A stretch of DNA of 40,609 nt, from positions 1 through 40,609 of IMG/VR virus record IMGVR_UViG_3300042691_020057; one strand, written 5' to 3'. The notes under the pieces were generated by a model, which had not been told where the DNA came from, made no database searches, and saw only the letters and a program-made list of their open reading frames with translations. The translations under genes were made by a program, and so were the position numbers. Of this stretch, positions 30,877 to 37,644 are shown piece by piece. Position 1 is the stretch's first letter, and every line of letters begins with the position of its first letter. This DNA comes from a virus.

Positions 30877-31343
30877 TGTATTCCACGTCTGAGAAAGGCC
30901 TTGCCTTACTTAAAAAATTCGAGGGCTTTAGCCCTAAAGCCTACCTCTGTGCGGCAGGTGTGCCTACTATTGGCTTCGGAAACACGACCTATTTAGACGG
31001 CAGAAAAGTTAAGTTAGGAGACCGTTTAGGCACGGATAACGTAAGTGCTATGCAAGAGGCTACAGCCCTGCTATTAGCTATACTTCCAAAGTACGAAAAG
31101 GCTGTAAACGGGGCTTTATCCGGTTTAATAAGCCAAAACCAATTCGATGCGTTAGTTAGCTTTACCTACAACGTGGGCGTAGGAGCTTTTCAAAAATCTA
31201 CGCTATTAAAGCTTATTAAGGCTAACCCTAACGACCTTAATATACGAGCTCAATTCCTAAGGTGGAATAAGGCCGGAGGAAAGGAATTAAGAGGCCTTAC
31301 GCTACGGAGAACGGAAGAGGCTAACCTATATTTTTCTAAATAA
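30876..31343 (+). CDS. GH24 lysozyme, endolysin (155 aa)
   Basis: Peptidoglycan muramidase of the T4 lysozyme family. KGLALLKKFEGFSPKAYLCA gives the catalytic glutamate (E16), and GVPTIGFGNTTYLDG the conserved TIGxG turn. At the position of T4 Asp20 this protein has Cys25, a known natural variant; the D20C form of T4 lysozyme is reported to stay active. FDALVSFTYNVGVGAFQKST and RGLTLRRTEEANLYF complete the domain. No signal peptide or SAR helix, so it needs a holin. Confidence 0.92.
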   Translation: MYSTSEKGLALLKKFEGFSPKAYLCAAGVPTIGFGNTTYLDGRKVKLGDRLGTDNVSAMQEATALLLAILPKYEKAVNGALSGLISQNQFDALVSFTYNVGVGAFQKSTLLKLIKANPNDLNIRAQFLRWNKAGGKELRGLTLRRTEEANLYFSK

Positions 31344-31366
31344 AAAAAGCCGCTTGTTATGCGGCT
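31341..31366 (-). terminator. Minus-strand terminator, convergent with lysozyme
   Basis: AGCCGC (31348-31353) and GCGGCT (31361-31366) with a 7-nt loop; on the minus strand the stem is followed by a T-run (the A-run at 31342-31348). It ends the minus-strand gene at 31374-31544 and may also stop plus-strand traffic leaving the lysozyme gene. Confidence 0.85.
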
Positions 31367-31373
31367 CGATTGG

Positions 31374-31544
31374 TTAGATTGGAAAGCTATGAAGCACCTC
31401 CATTAGTTCGTCGAGCTTATCTGATAATTCAATAAACTTAGGCGTTTGTTCGTGGTTTCCGTATTGGTCGCAAGGGAGGTTTAAATTTAAAATACCTTTT
31501 TCGATTGCTTCGATTTCTGCGATTATTGAATTTCTTGTTTTCAT
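31374..31544 (-). CDS. Small hypothetical minus-strand protein (56 aa)
   Basis: MKTRNSIIAEIEAIEKGILN, then CDQYGNHEQTPKFIELSDKL and DELMEVLHSFP; two helices separated by a loop. Start chosen at 31544 because the promoter core at 31566-31596 sits just upstream; a longer start at 31595 would lie inside the promoter. The start codon overlaps the only CATG noticed in the genome. Unknown function. Confidence 0.6.
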   Translation of the reverse strand: MKTRNSIIAEIEAIEKGILNLNLPCDQYGNHEQTPKFIELSDKLDELMEVLHSFPI

Positions 31545-31565
31545 GGCTGCTTTTGTTTTGTTTGA

Positions 31566-31596
31566 CAAATATACAACCATTATTTGATTTTGCAAA
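31566..31596 (-). promoter_or_regulatory. Bacteroidota-type promoter, minus strand
   Basis: On the minus strand TTTG (complement of 31593-31596), 19 bp, TATATTTG (complement of 31566-31573), with AAAGTTTGCAAAATCAAAT around the -33 as in plus-strand early promoters. The leader AAACAAAACAAAAGCAGCC leads to ATG at 31544. Confidence 0.88.
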
Positions 31597-31625
31597 CTTT
31601 ATCAAAAAATAATTCAAAATATTTT

Positions 31626-31651
31626 TATTTGAGCATATAACTCGCTCAAAA
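31626..31651. other. Inverted repeat upstream of the minus-strand promoter
   Basis: ATTTGAGC and GCTCAAAAT flank a 9-nt loop, 30 bp upstream of the -33 element of the minus-strand promoter. There is no T-run on either side. It could be an operator or the end of the neighbouring minus-strand transcript. Confidence 0.45.
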
Positions 31652-31664
31652 TAAAGCATAAATA

Positions 31665-31691
31665 AAAAACGCAGCCCGTATAGAGCTGCGT
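31665..31691 (-). terminator. Minus-strand terminator of the DUF5754-like gene
   Basis: ACGCAGC (31669-31675) pairs with GCTGCGT (31685-31691); on the minus strand the stem is followed by TTTTTTATTT. It separates the two minus-strand genes. Confidence 0.85.
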
Positions 31692-31733
31692 CCGGTTTGC
31701 CTAAACCCTTATATATGAGAACGGGCAAATATA

Positions 31734-32006
31734 CTAAGGCAGGTCGATTAAACCAAAAAAAGGTTTTTCAGAAACCGACTTATTACCTTCACAGCTCCAT
31801 AACTGTCGAGCCCACCAATTAGGGCTACCTTTGGAAGAGTCTATACCTGCACTACGAGCGCAGTAAGAGTCCCCGGCAGGCGTACCCGGTTTAATGCGAT
31901 ATCCGGAAGCCCCGAAATGCGTTTCGTTTCCGTTTTCGTCTACGGCTTTATATTTCTTACCTTCCCTTTCGGAGGAAGTTACTGTATAGCCTTTGTATTT
32001 AGGCAT
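31734..32006 (-). CDS. DUF5754-like small protein (90 aa)
   Basis: EREGKKYKAVDENGNETHFG and ASGYRIKPGT, then GSPNWWARQLWSCEG. GKKYxAxxxxxxxxHFGAxGY followed by a charged region and a W-x-R-x-LW motif is shared with DUF5754-type proteins found in phages and giant viruses; the function is unknown. TATTTTTG on the minus strand (complement of about 32026-32033) is a possible -7 element. Minus-strand coding, alone with its neighbour, suggests a moron-like insertion. Confidence 0.7.
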   Translation of the reverse strand: MPKYKGYTVTSSEREGKKYKAVDENGNETHFGASGYRIKPGTPAGDSYCARSAGIDSSKGSPNWWARQLWSCEGNKSVSEKPFFGLIDLP

Positions 32007-32047
32007 ATTTTAAAAACATATAAAACAAAAATACGTATATTGAATAT

Positions 32048-32260
32048 ATGAAACGGAAGAGAAACCCTAATAAATATAAAGCCGTAATAGACGTAATCTT
32101 AAAACATTGGAGGACCACGTTTGGAGCGGTTATAGTCCTTATTTCGACGTTTTCCTTAATATTTAAGTTTGTTTCTATAGAAGTGTATGCAGCAATTATT
32201 TCCGCTATGGTAGCGGCAGGGTACTTACCAAAACAAAAAGACGATGAGGCCACCGGATAA
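32048..32260 (+). CDS. Holin candidate (70 aa)
   Basis: A basic N-terminus (MKRKRNPNKYKAV) followed by two hydrophobic helices: WRTTFGAVIVLISTFSLIFK (21-40) and VYAAIISAMVAAGYL (46-60), ending in a charged tail (PKQKDDEATG). Two-span small size next to the endolysin suits a class II holin that would release the lysozyme through the membrane. It overlaps the next gene by 17 nt. Confidence 0.65.
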   Translation: MKRKRNPNKYKAVIDVILKHWRTTFGAVIVLISTFSLIFKFVSIEVYAAIISAMVAAGYLPKQKDDEATG

Positions 32261-32705
32261 CGACACTAATATAACGGTACAATGTATGTACCACTTACAG
32301 GGCTTAGACTGTAGAAACCACGGTAAGCTTATAGCGTATAAACCCGTTACAGAGGAAATAGATACAGCTTTGTGTATACAACCGGACACAGTAAAGGCAG
32401 AAAATATTACGTACGAAAGTACTATAGCTATACCGTCTATGAAGCACGAAAAACCGGAAATAAAAGAAAGGGAGTCTGTCTCTGTTTCGATACCCGAACC
32501 CGTCTATTTGCCTGTTAAACCAACAGAAAAAATACAATTCAATACTGAAAAAATAAGTACCTTTAGGCCTATGGAACAAAGCTACCTTTTTAACGACTAC
32601 GGAATAGTGTTTAGTTTGGTTTTAACCTCTTATGTAGCATACAGATATACACTAAACAGCGTTAACTATTGGAGCTCTTTAATAAGGGACTTAAGGAACG
32701 TTTAG
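32244..32705 (+). CDS. Membrane-anchored hypothetical protein (153 aa)
   Basis: An N-terminal soluble region with four cysteines (QCMYHLQGLDCRNHG, ALCIQ) and a Pro/Glu-rich linker (PEIKERESVSVSIPEPVYLP), then one membrane helix (YGIVFSLVLTSYVAYRY, 119-134) and a short tail. Overlap with the holin candidate places it in the lysis unit. It may be a holin partner or antiholin. No family recognised. Confidence 0.55.
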   Translation: MRPPDNDTNITVQCMYHLQGLDCRNHGKLIAYKPVTEEIDTALCIQPDTVKAENITYESTIAIPSMKHEKPEIKERESVSVSIPEPVYLPVKPTEKIQFNTEKISTFRPMEQSYLFNDYGIVFSLVLTSYVAYRYTLNSVNYWSSLIRDLRNV

Positions 32706-32706
32706 A

Positions 32707-33273
32707 ATGTCTGTCTACTATATACTCGATAACTCTTTAGATATATTATACGCAGTTACAGAACCCTCCGGGGAACTCGTAGAGTCGAACGAGCTTTTTA
32801 AGGGCTTTACGTCGCATATAAAGCCACGAAAGTTTAAAGACGTGTTAGAAGATGGTTCGGACGTAGATGCGTTATTACAGGCCGTTAAAAGAGCTAACGA
32901 GCACGAACCCGAATGCGTACGCTTCTACGCTAAGACAAAACAGAAAAGCGGTGCGGCCCGGTGGATAATGTGGAATGTATACTGCATTAACGGGGCTTTA
33001 CACTTTATAGGGGTAAATTTATATGACGTAACTTCCATAACGAACCACGAATACGAGCGGCAACAGATACTATTAGAAGAGTTTAGGTTTATGCTTTCGC
33101 ACGAACTTAGACAGCCCTTAACCTCTGTTTCGAGTTTAATATCTTTGCTGCTTAATAAAGCGAATATGGACGAAAAAGAGAGAAATAAAATGCTTAAGAT
33201 GATAGCGGAAAGCGTAGAGAAATTGGACGAAAGCATTAAGGCCTTAGTCCGAAAAGCTGCACGGGAATTGTAA
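32707..33273 (+). CDS. PAS plus HisKA domain protein without kinase domain (188 aa)
   Basis: Residues 1-112 fit a PAS-like sensor (YYILDNSLDILYAVTEPSGE, ending HFIGVNLYDVTSITN). Residues 122-185 form a histidine kinase dimerisation/phosphoacceptor hairpin: FRFMLSHELRQPLTSVSSLI holds the H-box with H132, and KMLKMIAESVEKLDESIKAL is the second helix. The ATP-binding domain (N, G1, F, G2 boxes) is absent and the stop is clean. It could be a phospho-acceptor or decoy that captures host two-component signals. It is encoded in the lysis cluster, so it may influence lysis timing; both ideas are inference. Confidence 0.85.
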   Translation: MSVYYILDNSLDILYAVTEPSGELVESNELFKGFTSHIKPRKFKDVLEDGSDVDALLQAVKRANEHEPECVRFYAKTKQKSGAARWIMWNVYCINGALHFIGVNLYDVTSITNHEYERQQILLEEFRFMLSHELRQPLTSVSSLISLLLNKANMDEKERNKMLKMIAESVEKLDESIKALVRKAAREL

Positions 33274-33291
33274 ATTAATTATAATTGCATT

Positions 33292-33468
33292 ATGAAACGG
33301 CTACCGGATACAAAGGAGGAATGCAACGTAAGAATAATAAAAATTGTATCCGAATGGGTTAAGGACGGTAAAATAGACGTAAATAGCGCAAAAAGAATAT
33401 TAAAAAGCGTTTTTCCGGAGCAGTCTAATAAACTAATCGAAACACAAATAAAAGAGCTATGCCACTAA
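33292..33468 (+). CDS. Small hypothetical helical protein (58 aa)
   Basis: ATG 33292 (MKRLPDTKEECNVRIIKIVS) to TAA 33468. Three short helices, basic, no membrane segment. A TATAATTG motif precedes it at about 33279, a poor promoter match. It overlaps the next gene by 10 nt. Unknown function. Confidence 0.5.
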   Translation: MKRLPDTKEECNVRIIKIVSEWVKDGKIDVNSAKRILKSVFPEQSNKLIETQIKELCH

Positions 33469-33611
33469 GAGAGAGCAGTACAAATACCGCTGTAGCGGAA
33501 AATATAAAAACCTTAATCGAAGAGGGGAAGCCTCTGCAACAGGCTATAGCTATAGCGTTAGAAGTTCAAAAAAGGGCAAAGGAAAAAGAAAAGTCAGAAC
33601 GCAAAAAGTGA
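33459..33611 (+). CDS. Small charged protein (50 aa)
   Basis: MPLRESSTNTAVAENIKTLI, then EEGKPLQQAIAIALEVQKRA and a lysine-rich tail. GKPxxQAIAIAL resembles a short conserved segment in many phage small proteins that links a loop to a helix. It overlaps both neighbours, with the GTG of the next gene inside its stop region. Function unknown. Confidence 0.5.
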   Translation: MPLRESSTNTAVAENIKTLIEEGKPLQQAIAIALEVQKRAKEKEKSERKK

Positions 33612-34276
33612 AACACGTAAGCAATATAGTTACGGCCCTTAGTATTACGGTGTGTTTTATACTTATAACGCTGCTCTCTAAGAGCTGTAATTCGGAGCGA
33701 AACTCCTTAACAGAAATAGACAGGTTAAATACGGTTTTAACCGGGTATAAGCAGCAAAGGGACTCAGATAATAAGCTTATAATTTCTCAGTCGTTAAACC
33801 TGTCTGCTTTTAAAAGGACTATAGACAGCCTACAGGTAGTTAACGCGACGTTAGGAGGTAGCGTAAAGTCCGAGACTATAATAAAAACAGAAATACAATT
33901 AAGCCCCCCGGAGACGGTATTAGTGGATAAGGTTGTATTAACCCTACCCCAACCCTTTTTTAAACAGGATAAACATTTTACCATAGGAGGTATTATTACT
34001 AAAGAGGCTTTATTAAGGTTCGACTCTATACGAATAAATACCGGGTTTAGCTTTGCGGTAGGGGATACTCTTAGAGCAGGTTTTTTTAATAGGATATTAA
34101 AGCGGAAAGACTCCGTTTTTCGTGTAAAGTTCGATAACCCGTATATTAAAGTATATTCAGCCTCTAACTTCGTTTACCGTAGGAAGCGGCATTGGACAGA
34201 GCACCCATTAACCACATTAGGAATAGGCCTTGCTTCGGGGTATATTATAGGCACTTTATACCAACCTAAATATTAG
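33608..34276 (+). CDS. Spanin-like membrane protein (222 aa)
   Basis: GTG start. One N-terminal membrane helix (IVTALSITVCFILITLLSKS, 7-26) ending in C27, then a coiled-coil segment (LTEIDRLNTVLTGYKQQRDS) and a periplasmic-type beta region. This topology matches inner-membrane Rz-like spanins and similar proteins of Bacteroidota phages. A second hydrophobic segment (TLGIGLASGYIIGTLY) lies at the C-terminus. SKSC is a poor lipobox because of the lysine. Confidence 0.55.
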   Translation: MKHVSNIVTALSITVCFILITLLSKSCNSERNSLTEIDRLNTVLTGYKQQRDSDNKLIISQSLNLSAFKRTIDSLQVVNATLGGSVKSETIIKTEIQLSPPETVLVDKVVLTLPQPFFKQDKHFTIGGIITKEALLRFDSIRINTGFSFAVGDTLRAGFFNRILKRKDSVFRVKFDNPYIKVYSASNFVYRRKRHWTEHPLTTLGIGLASGYIIGTLYQPKY

Positions 34277-34330
34277 CAGGTTCATTAACAGGCGTTAGTA
34301 TTTAGATACTTAAAAAAAAGTTTGAAAAGG

Positions 34331-34361
34331 TTTGCATAATAAAAAAGGTTGTTTACCTTTG
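34331..34361 (+). promoter_or_regulatory. Bacteroidota-type promoter of the replication region
   Basis: TTTG 34331-34334, 19 bp, TACCTTTG 34354-34361, preceded by AAAAAAAAGTTTGAAAAGG. The leader of about 20 nt leads to ATG 34385 (METTQ). It probably starts the operon running to the RNA/terminator at 37537-37640. Confidence 0.87.
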
Positions 34362-34384
34362 CCCGTAAATAACTTAATAACTAT

Positions 34385-34696
34385 ATGGAAACAACTCAAG
34401 CAAATGGCGTTATAACTGCGAAAACGCGGTTTAGAACGTCGGACGGTTCGTACTTTTGCTACGACCACATCGAAGGGGTACTCGTAACGGTAATAGCCGA
34501 CGGGGCTCGAAAAGGAATTTTTACTCGAACGGATAGCACAGCGTCTATGTTAGCGCGACAGTTCCACTTAGAGGAAATGCACAACGTACCCGACGAAAGC
34601 AGGCTTTACTTCCCACTAACGGAAAGACAGTTTAAGCAAAAGCTTTGGACTATTTTAAACGACGTAGATAATACATTACACTATACTGCACTATGA
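34385..34696 (+). CDS. Hypothetical early protein (103 aa)
   Basis: METTQANGVITAKTRFRTSD; basic at the N-terminus, beta-rich, no membrane segment. It leads the replication operon and overlaps the HTH regulator by 4 nt. No family recognised; a DNA-binding or recombination accessory role is possible from position only. Confidence 0.6.
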   Translation: METTQANGVITAKTRFRTSDGSYFCYDHIEGVLVTVIADGARKGIFTRTDSTASMLARQFHLEEMHNVPDESRLYFPLTERQFKQKLWTILNDVDNTLHYTAL

Positions 34697-35193
34697 AACA
34701 GCCACGTTACACGCATATAAAAAACGTCGATTTTAAAAAATTAACGTGGATACTTTCGCAAAGAAAAAACGACCTTAAACTTTCTGAATACGATATTTCG
34801 AAAGAGACAGGGTTAAGCGCAAGCGGTATAAATAACATACTCCGTAATAGATTTAACCCTTCGTGGAGGTCTATGAAAGCTATATGTAGCGCATTAAAAA
34901 TAGACTACAAAGCAGCTATAGAGGTATGCAAAATACAGCCGGACATTAGCACGGGAGAACCTAAGACTAAAATAGAATTAGTTACTATGCCGGAAGTAGA
35001 AACTACTGAAACAGTAGCGGTAGGTCCTGTGCAGGGCACGTTAGAACTCGAAATAGAAACGAGCCCAACCCGGTCGCAAAGACTAAGCAACATAATAAAA
35101 AACAGTTTTGAAAGGCAGGCGGTAGAATACCTACTAAACTTAGGTTATAAAATCGAAAAGCCTGTAACTGTAACCACATACGTAACCCTTTAA
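34693..35193 (+). CDS. XRE-type HTH regulator (166 aa)
   Basis: LTWILSQRKNDLKLSEYDIS then KETGLSASGINNILRNRFNP, SWRSMKAICSALKID is a lambda-repressor-like helix-turn-helix (residues 17-72). The rest is a Glu/Thr-rich linker and a C-terminal helix (LSNIIKNSFERQAVEYLLNL) that may oligomerise. No protease or integrase partner accompanies it, so it is more likely a regulator of early genes than a lysogeny repressor. Confidence 0.8.
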   Translation: MKQPRYTHIKNVDFKKLTWILSQRKNDLKLSEYDISKETGLSASGINNILRNRFNPSWRSMKAICSALKIDYKAAIEVCKIQPDISTGEPKTKIELVTMPEVETTETVAVGPVQGTLELEIETSPTRSQRLSNIIKNSFERQAVEYLLNLGYKIEKPVTVTTYVTL

Positions 35194-35203
35194 ATTTTAA
35201 TAT

Positions 35204-35851
35204 ATGATAGAGTTAACAGCCCCCGTGGGGGGTAATTCGCAGTCGAAATTAGCCCCGGAGGGGACGCACGTAGCTATTTGCTACCAAATTATCGACTTAG
35301 GCACGTCTGAGCAGGGAGGACAGTTTCCCGGCAAAAAAAGAAAAGTGCAGTTTCTTTTCGAGCTCCCAAACGAAAAAACAGTTTTTTCGGAGGAAAAAGG
35401 AGAACAGCCGTTCTACTGTAGAAACGTCTACACTTTAAGTATGCACGAAAAAAGCACTCTTAGAAAGGACGTACAAGGTTGGATAGGAAAAACCTTAACA
35501 GACGCAGAAGCTAAAAAATTTAATATTTTTAAGCTATTAGGACAGCCGTGTATGGTTTCGATTGTACACGTAGAAAAGGCCGGAAGTACTTACGCTAATA
35601 TAAACTCCATTGTAAAGCTTCCAAAGGGAATGCCTATACCGGAGGCATATAATACAGCGTTAGCGTTTACCCCTGCACAGCCGGATATGGAAGTATTTAG
35701 TAAGCTTCCGCAATTTATACAGGACAAAATTAGACAGAGCGACGAATGGCAGTCTAATAATGCTCCGGCTGTATCTCTACCTAAAACCCAACCTGTAGAG
35801 GAATATAGCGCGTCTTTTTTTGGAGATACTAACGACCTACCTTGGGACTAA
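35204..35851 (+). CDS. Phage single-stranded DNA-binding-like protein (215 aa)
   Basis: APEGTHVAICYQIIDLGTSE, KKRKVQFLFELPNEKTVF, LRKDVQGWIGKTLTDAEAKK and FKLLGQPCMVSIVHVEKAGS follow the pattern of OB-fold SSB-like recombination proteins encoded next to phage exonucleases. The protein ends FFGDTNDLPWD, an acidic tip close to the DDDIPF tail by which SSBs recruit partners. It would coat ssDNA during replication and recombination. Confidence 0.7.
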   Translation: MIELTAPVGGNSQSKLAPEGTHVAICYQIIDLGTSEQGGQFPGKKRKVQFLFELPNEKTVFSEEKGEQPFYCRNVYTLSMHEKSTLRKDVQGWIGKTLTDAEAKKFNIFKLLGQPCMVSIVHVEKAGSTYANINSIVKLPKGMPIPEAYNTALAFTPAQPDMEVFSKLPQFIQDKIRQSDEWQSNNAPAVSLPKTQPVEEYSASFFGDTNDLPWD

Positions 35852-35858
35852 CTAACCG

Positions 35859-35885
35859 GGGGCTGTATCCTAACCGTACAGCCCC
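35859..35885 (+). other. Perfect 9-bp hairpin between replication genes
   Basis: GGGGCTGTA (35859-35867) and TACAGCCCC (35877-35885), loop TCCTAACCG, then CTCCTAAAC without a T-run. It could be an mRNA processing or stability element or an attenuator that lowers expression of downstream genes relative to the abundant SSB-like protein. Confidence 0.6.
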
Positions 35886-35902
35886 TCCTAAACTCTAAAG
35901 CA

Positions 35903-36538
35903 ATGCAGAACAAATCTATTACAGAGCTAATAAAAAGCGGCTCTATTATAGCTCCGGCTATAGAAAAAATACCGACAGAGTTCGAAATAGAAACGGAAGC
36001 GGTATATAAAAAATACTACGAGCAGGCCTCCACTATAAGCCTTTTTTTAAAAGCGGTAGAAAGCGAAAGAAAAAAACTAACGCGACCGTTAGACGAACTT
36101 AAGAAAAGCATAATAAAAGAAGAGTCCGAATGGACCGAACCGTATAAAGAGGCATTAGAAGCCATTAAACAGCGTTTATTAAAATACGACCTCTATGTAT
36201 ACGAAAAAGAAAAGGAGGCGAATAATAAGCTTAAACAGGCCGCTAAAGAGCAAATATCAAACGGCACTCCTATACAGGACGTATTAGAGAGTATTGTACA
36301 GGCGAACGTAGTACTCGAAAAGCCTAAGAATATACGAACTTCTATTAAGGCACGAATAATACAGGGCCGCAAAAAGTCGGAGGTAGATTGGATAGCTGTT
36401 TTAAAATGCCTATTTTCTACAGGCAACTTAGAGCCGGAGGAACTGCTTAAAAACCTGCCTAAGGCTATGAAAGAGCTGAATGTAGAGCAAATATCCGGAA
36501 TAGAACTGTACGAAGTTAAAACGCAGGTAATACGATGA
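35903..36538 (+). CDS. Coiled-coil recombination-associated protein (211 aa)
   Basis: YYEQASTISLFLKAVESERK then KLTRPLDELKKSIIKEESEW and AIKQRLLKYDLYVYEKEKEA: a long coiled coil (residues 35-125) with the pattern exRKxLTxPLxxxxxxI seen in phage proteins (DUF1351/Gp157-like) next to RecE or RecT genes. Probably assists the exonuclease or annealing step. It overlaps the nuclease gene by ATGA. Confidence 0.6.
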   Translation: MQNKSITELIKSGSIIAPAIEKIPTEFEIETEAVYKKYYEQASTISLFLKAVESERKKLTRPLDELKKSIIKEESEWTEPYKEALEAIKQRLLKYDLYVYEKEKEANNKLKQAAKEQISNGTPIQDVLESIVQANVVLEKPKNIRTSIKARIIQGRKKSEVDWIAVLKCLFSTGNLEPEELLKNLPKAMKELNVEQISGIELYEVKTQVIR

Positions 36539-37188
36539 AACGGGAAGAGTATATAAACTACCCTGCTTTAAGCGCAAGCGGCATAAAGCGGCATTATACC
36601 GGAGACCTTAAGCATATCCGTAAAGCTCTCGATGCAGGCGCAAGCTTACACCAAAGGCTCTTAGAGGTACAGGTAGAGCACTACGACTCAGAAGCGGCAA
36701 ACGTATACCGGGCAATAAATGACAACCCTATAGCGGCTATTATATTTAATAATGCGCGGTACGAAGTCCCTGCCGTAACTGAGTTAGTTATAAACTCTAC
36801 GATTATACCTGCCAAAGCTATGTATGATATAATAAATAAGGAGGCAGGCGTTATAGCGGACGTTAAGACTACAAAGGCAAAAACCTTAAAAGCTTTTCAG
36901 TCCGATATGATACGGCATTATAATCATATACAGGCTGTATGGTATTGTATGGTAGCGAATATAGAACCGGATAAATTCTACTATATAGGCGTTACAGAGA
37001 GGTCTCGAACGGACTCCGGAAGTGGTTTGGATATATTTATACACAGGCATAGCCAACAGGAAATAGAGCAGGCGTATGAACTAATAAACGGTTTTATACT
37101 CAGCAATAAGGACAAAATAGTAGATATACGCACACGGTATGAACTCAATAGAAAAAAAAATCTATCCAATAATAGCCCGTTATATTAG
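36535..37188 (+). CDS. PD-(D/E)XK exonuclease, RecE-like (217 aa)
   Basis: YINYPALSASGIKRHYTGDL resembles the RecE/PDDEXK opening, and AGASLHQRLLEVQ the GxxLHxxLLE motif. Catalytic residues are E83 (AVTELV), D98 and the core VIADVKTTK (D109, K111); Q133 and Y137 form the QxxxY motif. It would resect double-stranded ends for recombination together with the SSB-like protein. Overlaps the next gene by 50 nt. Confidence 0.8.
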   Translation: MKREEYINYPALSASGIKRHYTGDLKHIRKALDAGASLHQRLLEVQVEHYDSEAANVYRAINDNPIAAIIFNNARYEVPAVTELVINSTIIPAKAMYDIINKEAGVIADVKTTKAKTLKAFQSDMIRHYNHIQAVWYCMVANIEPDKFYYIGVTERSRTDSGSGLDIFIHRHSQQEIEQAYELINGFILSNKDKIVDIRTRYELNRKKNLSNNSPLY

Positions 37189-37522
37189 CTATTTATACCC
37201 GGGAACAATATTCCGGTTCGACCACGCGGCAGGGCTTTACTTACCGAAGCAGGCCGCACTCCGTCACAAAGCTGTAAACCCTTTACGTGGGTATCCGGAC
37301 CTGTTTATAGCTAAACCTAATAAAGGGTATGCAGGTATGTATCTCGAAATTAAGACAGAGACGGAAAGCCCCTATAAAAAGGACGGTACATTAAAAAAAG
37401 ACGTACACCTCGAGGAACAGTACAAAGTACTCGAGGCCTTATCTAAAGAGGGGTATTTCGCTACATTCGGAGTAGGTATAGAGGACTGTATAAAGAAAAT
37501 AGATTGGTATTTAAAAACTTAG
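37139..37522 (+). CDS. VRR-NUC domain nuclease (127 aa)
   Basis: VNPLRGYPDLFIAKPNKGYA and GMYLEIKTE give the GxPDL and ExK catalytic set (D54, E70, K72). EEQYKVLEALSKEGYFATFG contains the Q residue of the family. VRR-NUC proteins act on branched DNA, such as Holliday junctions, in phage replication. Starts within the previous gene; the 50-nt overlap is long but the start context (GGTATGAACTC) is the only good one. Confidence 0.85.
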   Translation: MNSIEKKIYPIIARYISYLYPGTIFRFDHAAGLYLPKQAALRHKAVNPLRGYPDLFIAKPNKGYAGMYLEIKTETESPYKKDGTLKKDVHLEEQYKVLEALSKEGYFATFGVGIEDCIKKIDWYLKT

Positions 37523-37532
37523 TGTATATTCG
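37503..37532 (+). promoter_or_regulatory. Promoter at the end of the VRR-NUC gene
   Basis: ATTG 37503-37506, 18 bp, TATATTCG 37525-37532. Close to the consensus with one change in each element. It would start a short RNA at about 37537, ending at the terminator 37580-37640. Confidence 0.55.
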
Positions 37533-37536
37533 TGGT

Positions 37537-37640
37537 AATAGGGTATAAGTGGGACTATACTCTAAACAGGAACTTAACAGGTCTACGAACTAAGGGGCTA
37601 TAACGGCCCGTCCCAACTTAGTCCCCGTAGGCCTTTTTTT
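37537..37640 (+). ncRNA. Structured RNA with intrinsic terminator before the initiator gene
   Basis: Gene-free 122 nt. GGTCTACG (37580-37587) pairs with CGTAGGCC (37626-37633), ACTAAG (37589-37594) with CTTAGT (37617-37622) and GGGC (37595-37598) with GCCC (37606-37609), followed by eight T. A competing stem pairs AAGTGGGAC (37547-37555) with GTCCC-A-ACTT (37610-37619), which would break the terminator stem. It is either a small RNA or an attenuator controlling the initiator-helicase genes. Confidence 0.6.
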
Positions 37641-37644
37641 TGCA

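Noticed and set aside
34693-35193. Lysogeny repressor
   Set aside because: The HTH is clear, but there is no integrase, excisionase, divergent cro-like gene or attachment site, so a general regulator is more likely.
37523-37644. tRNA or other standard RNA gene
   Set aside because: The stems do not form a cloverleaf, and there is no T-loop sequence or CCA end; terminator with alternative stem explains it better. No tRNA was seen elsewhere.
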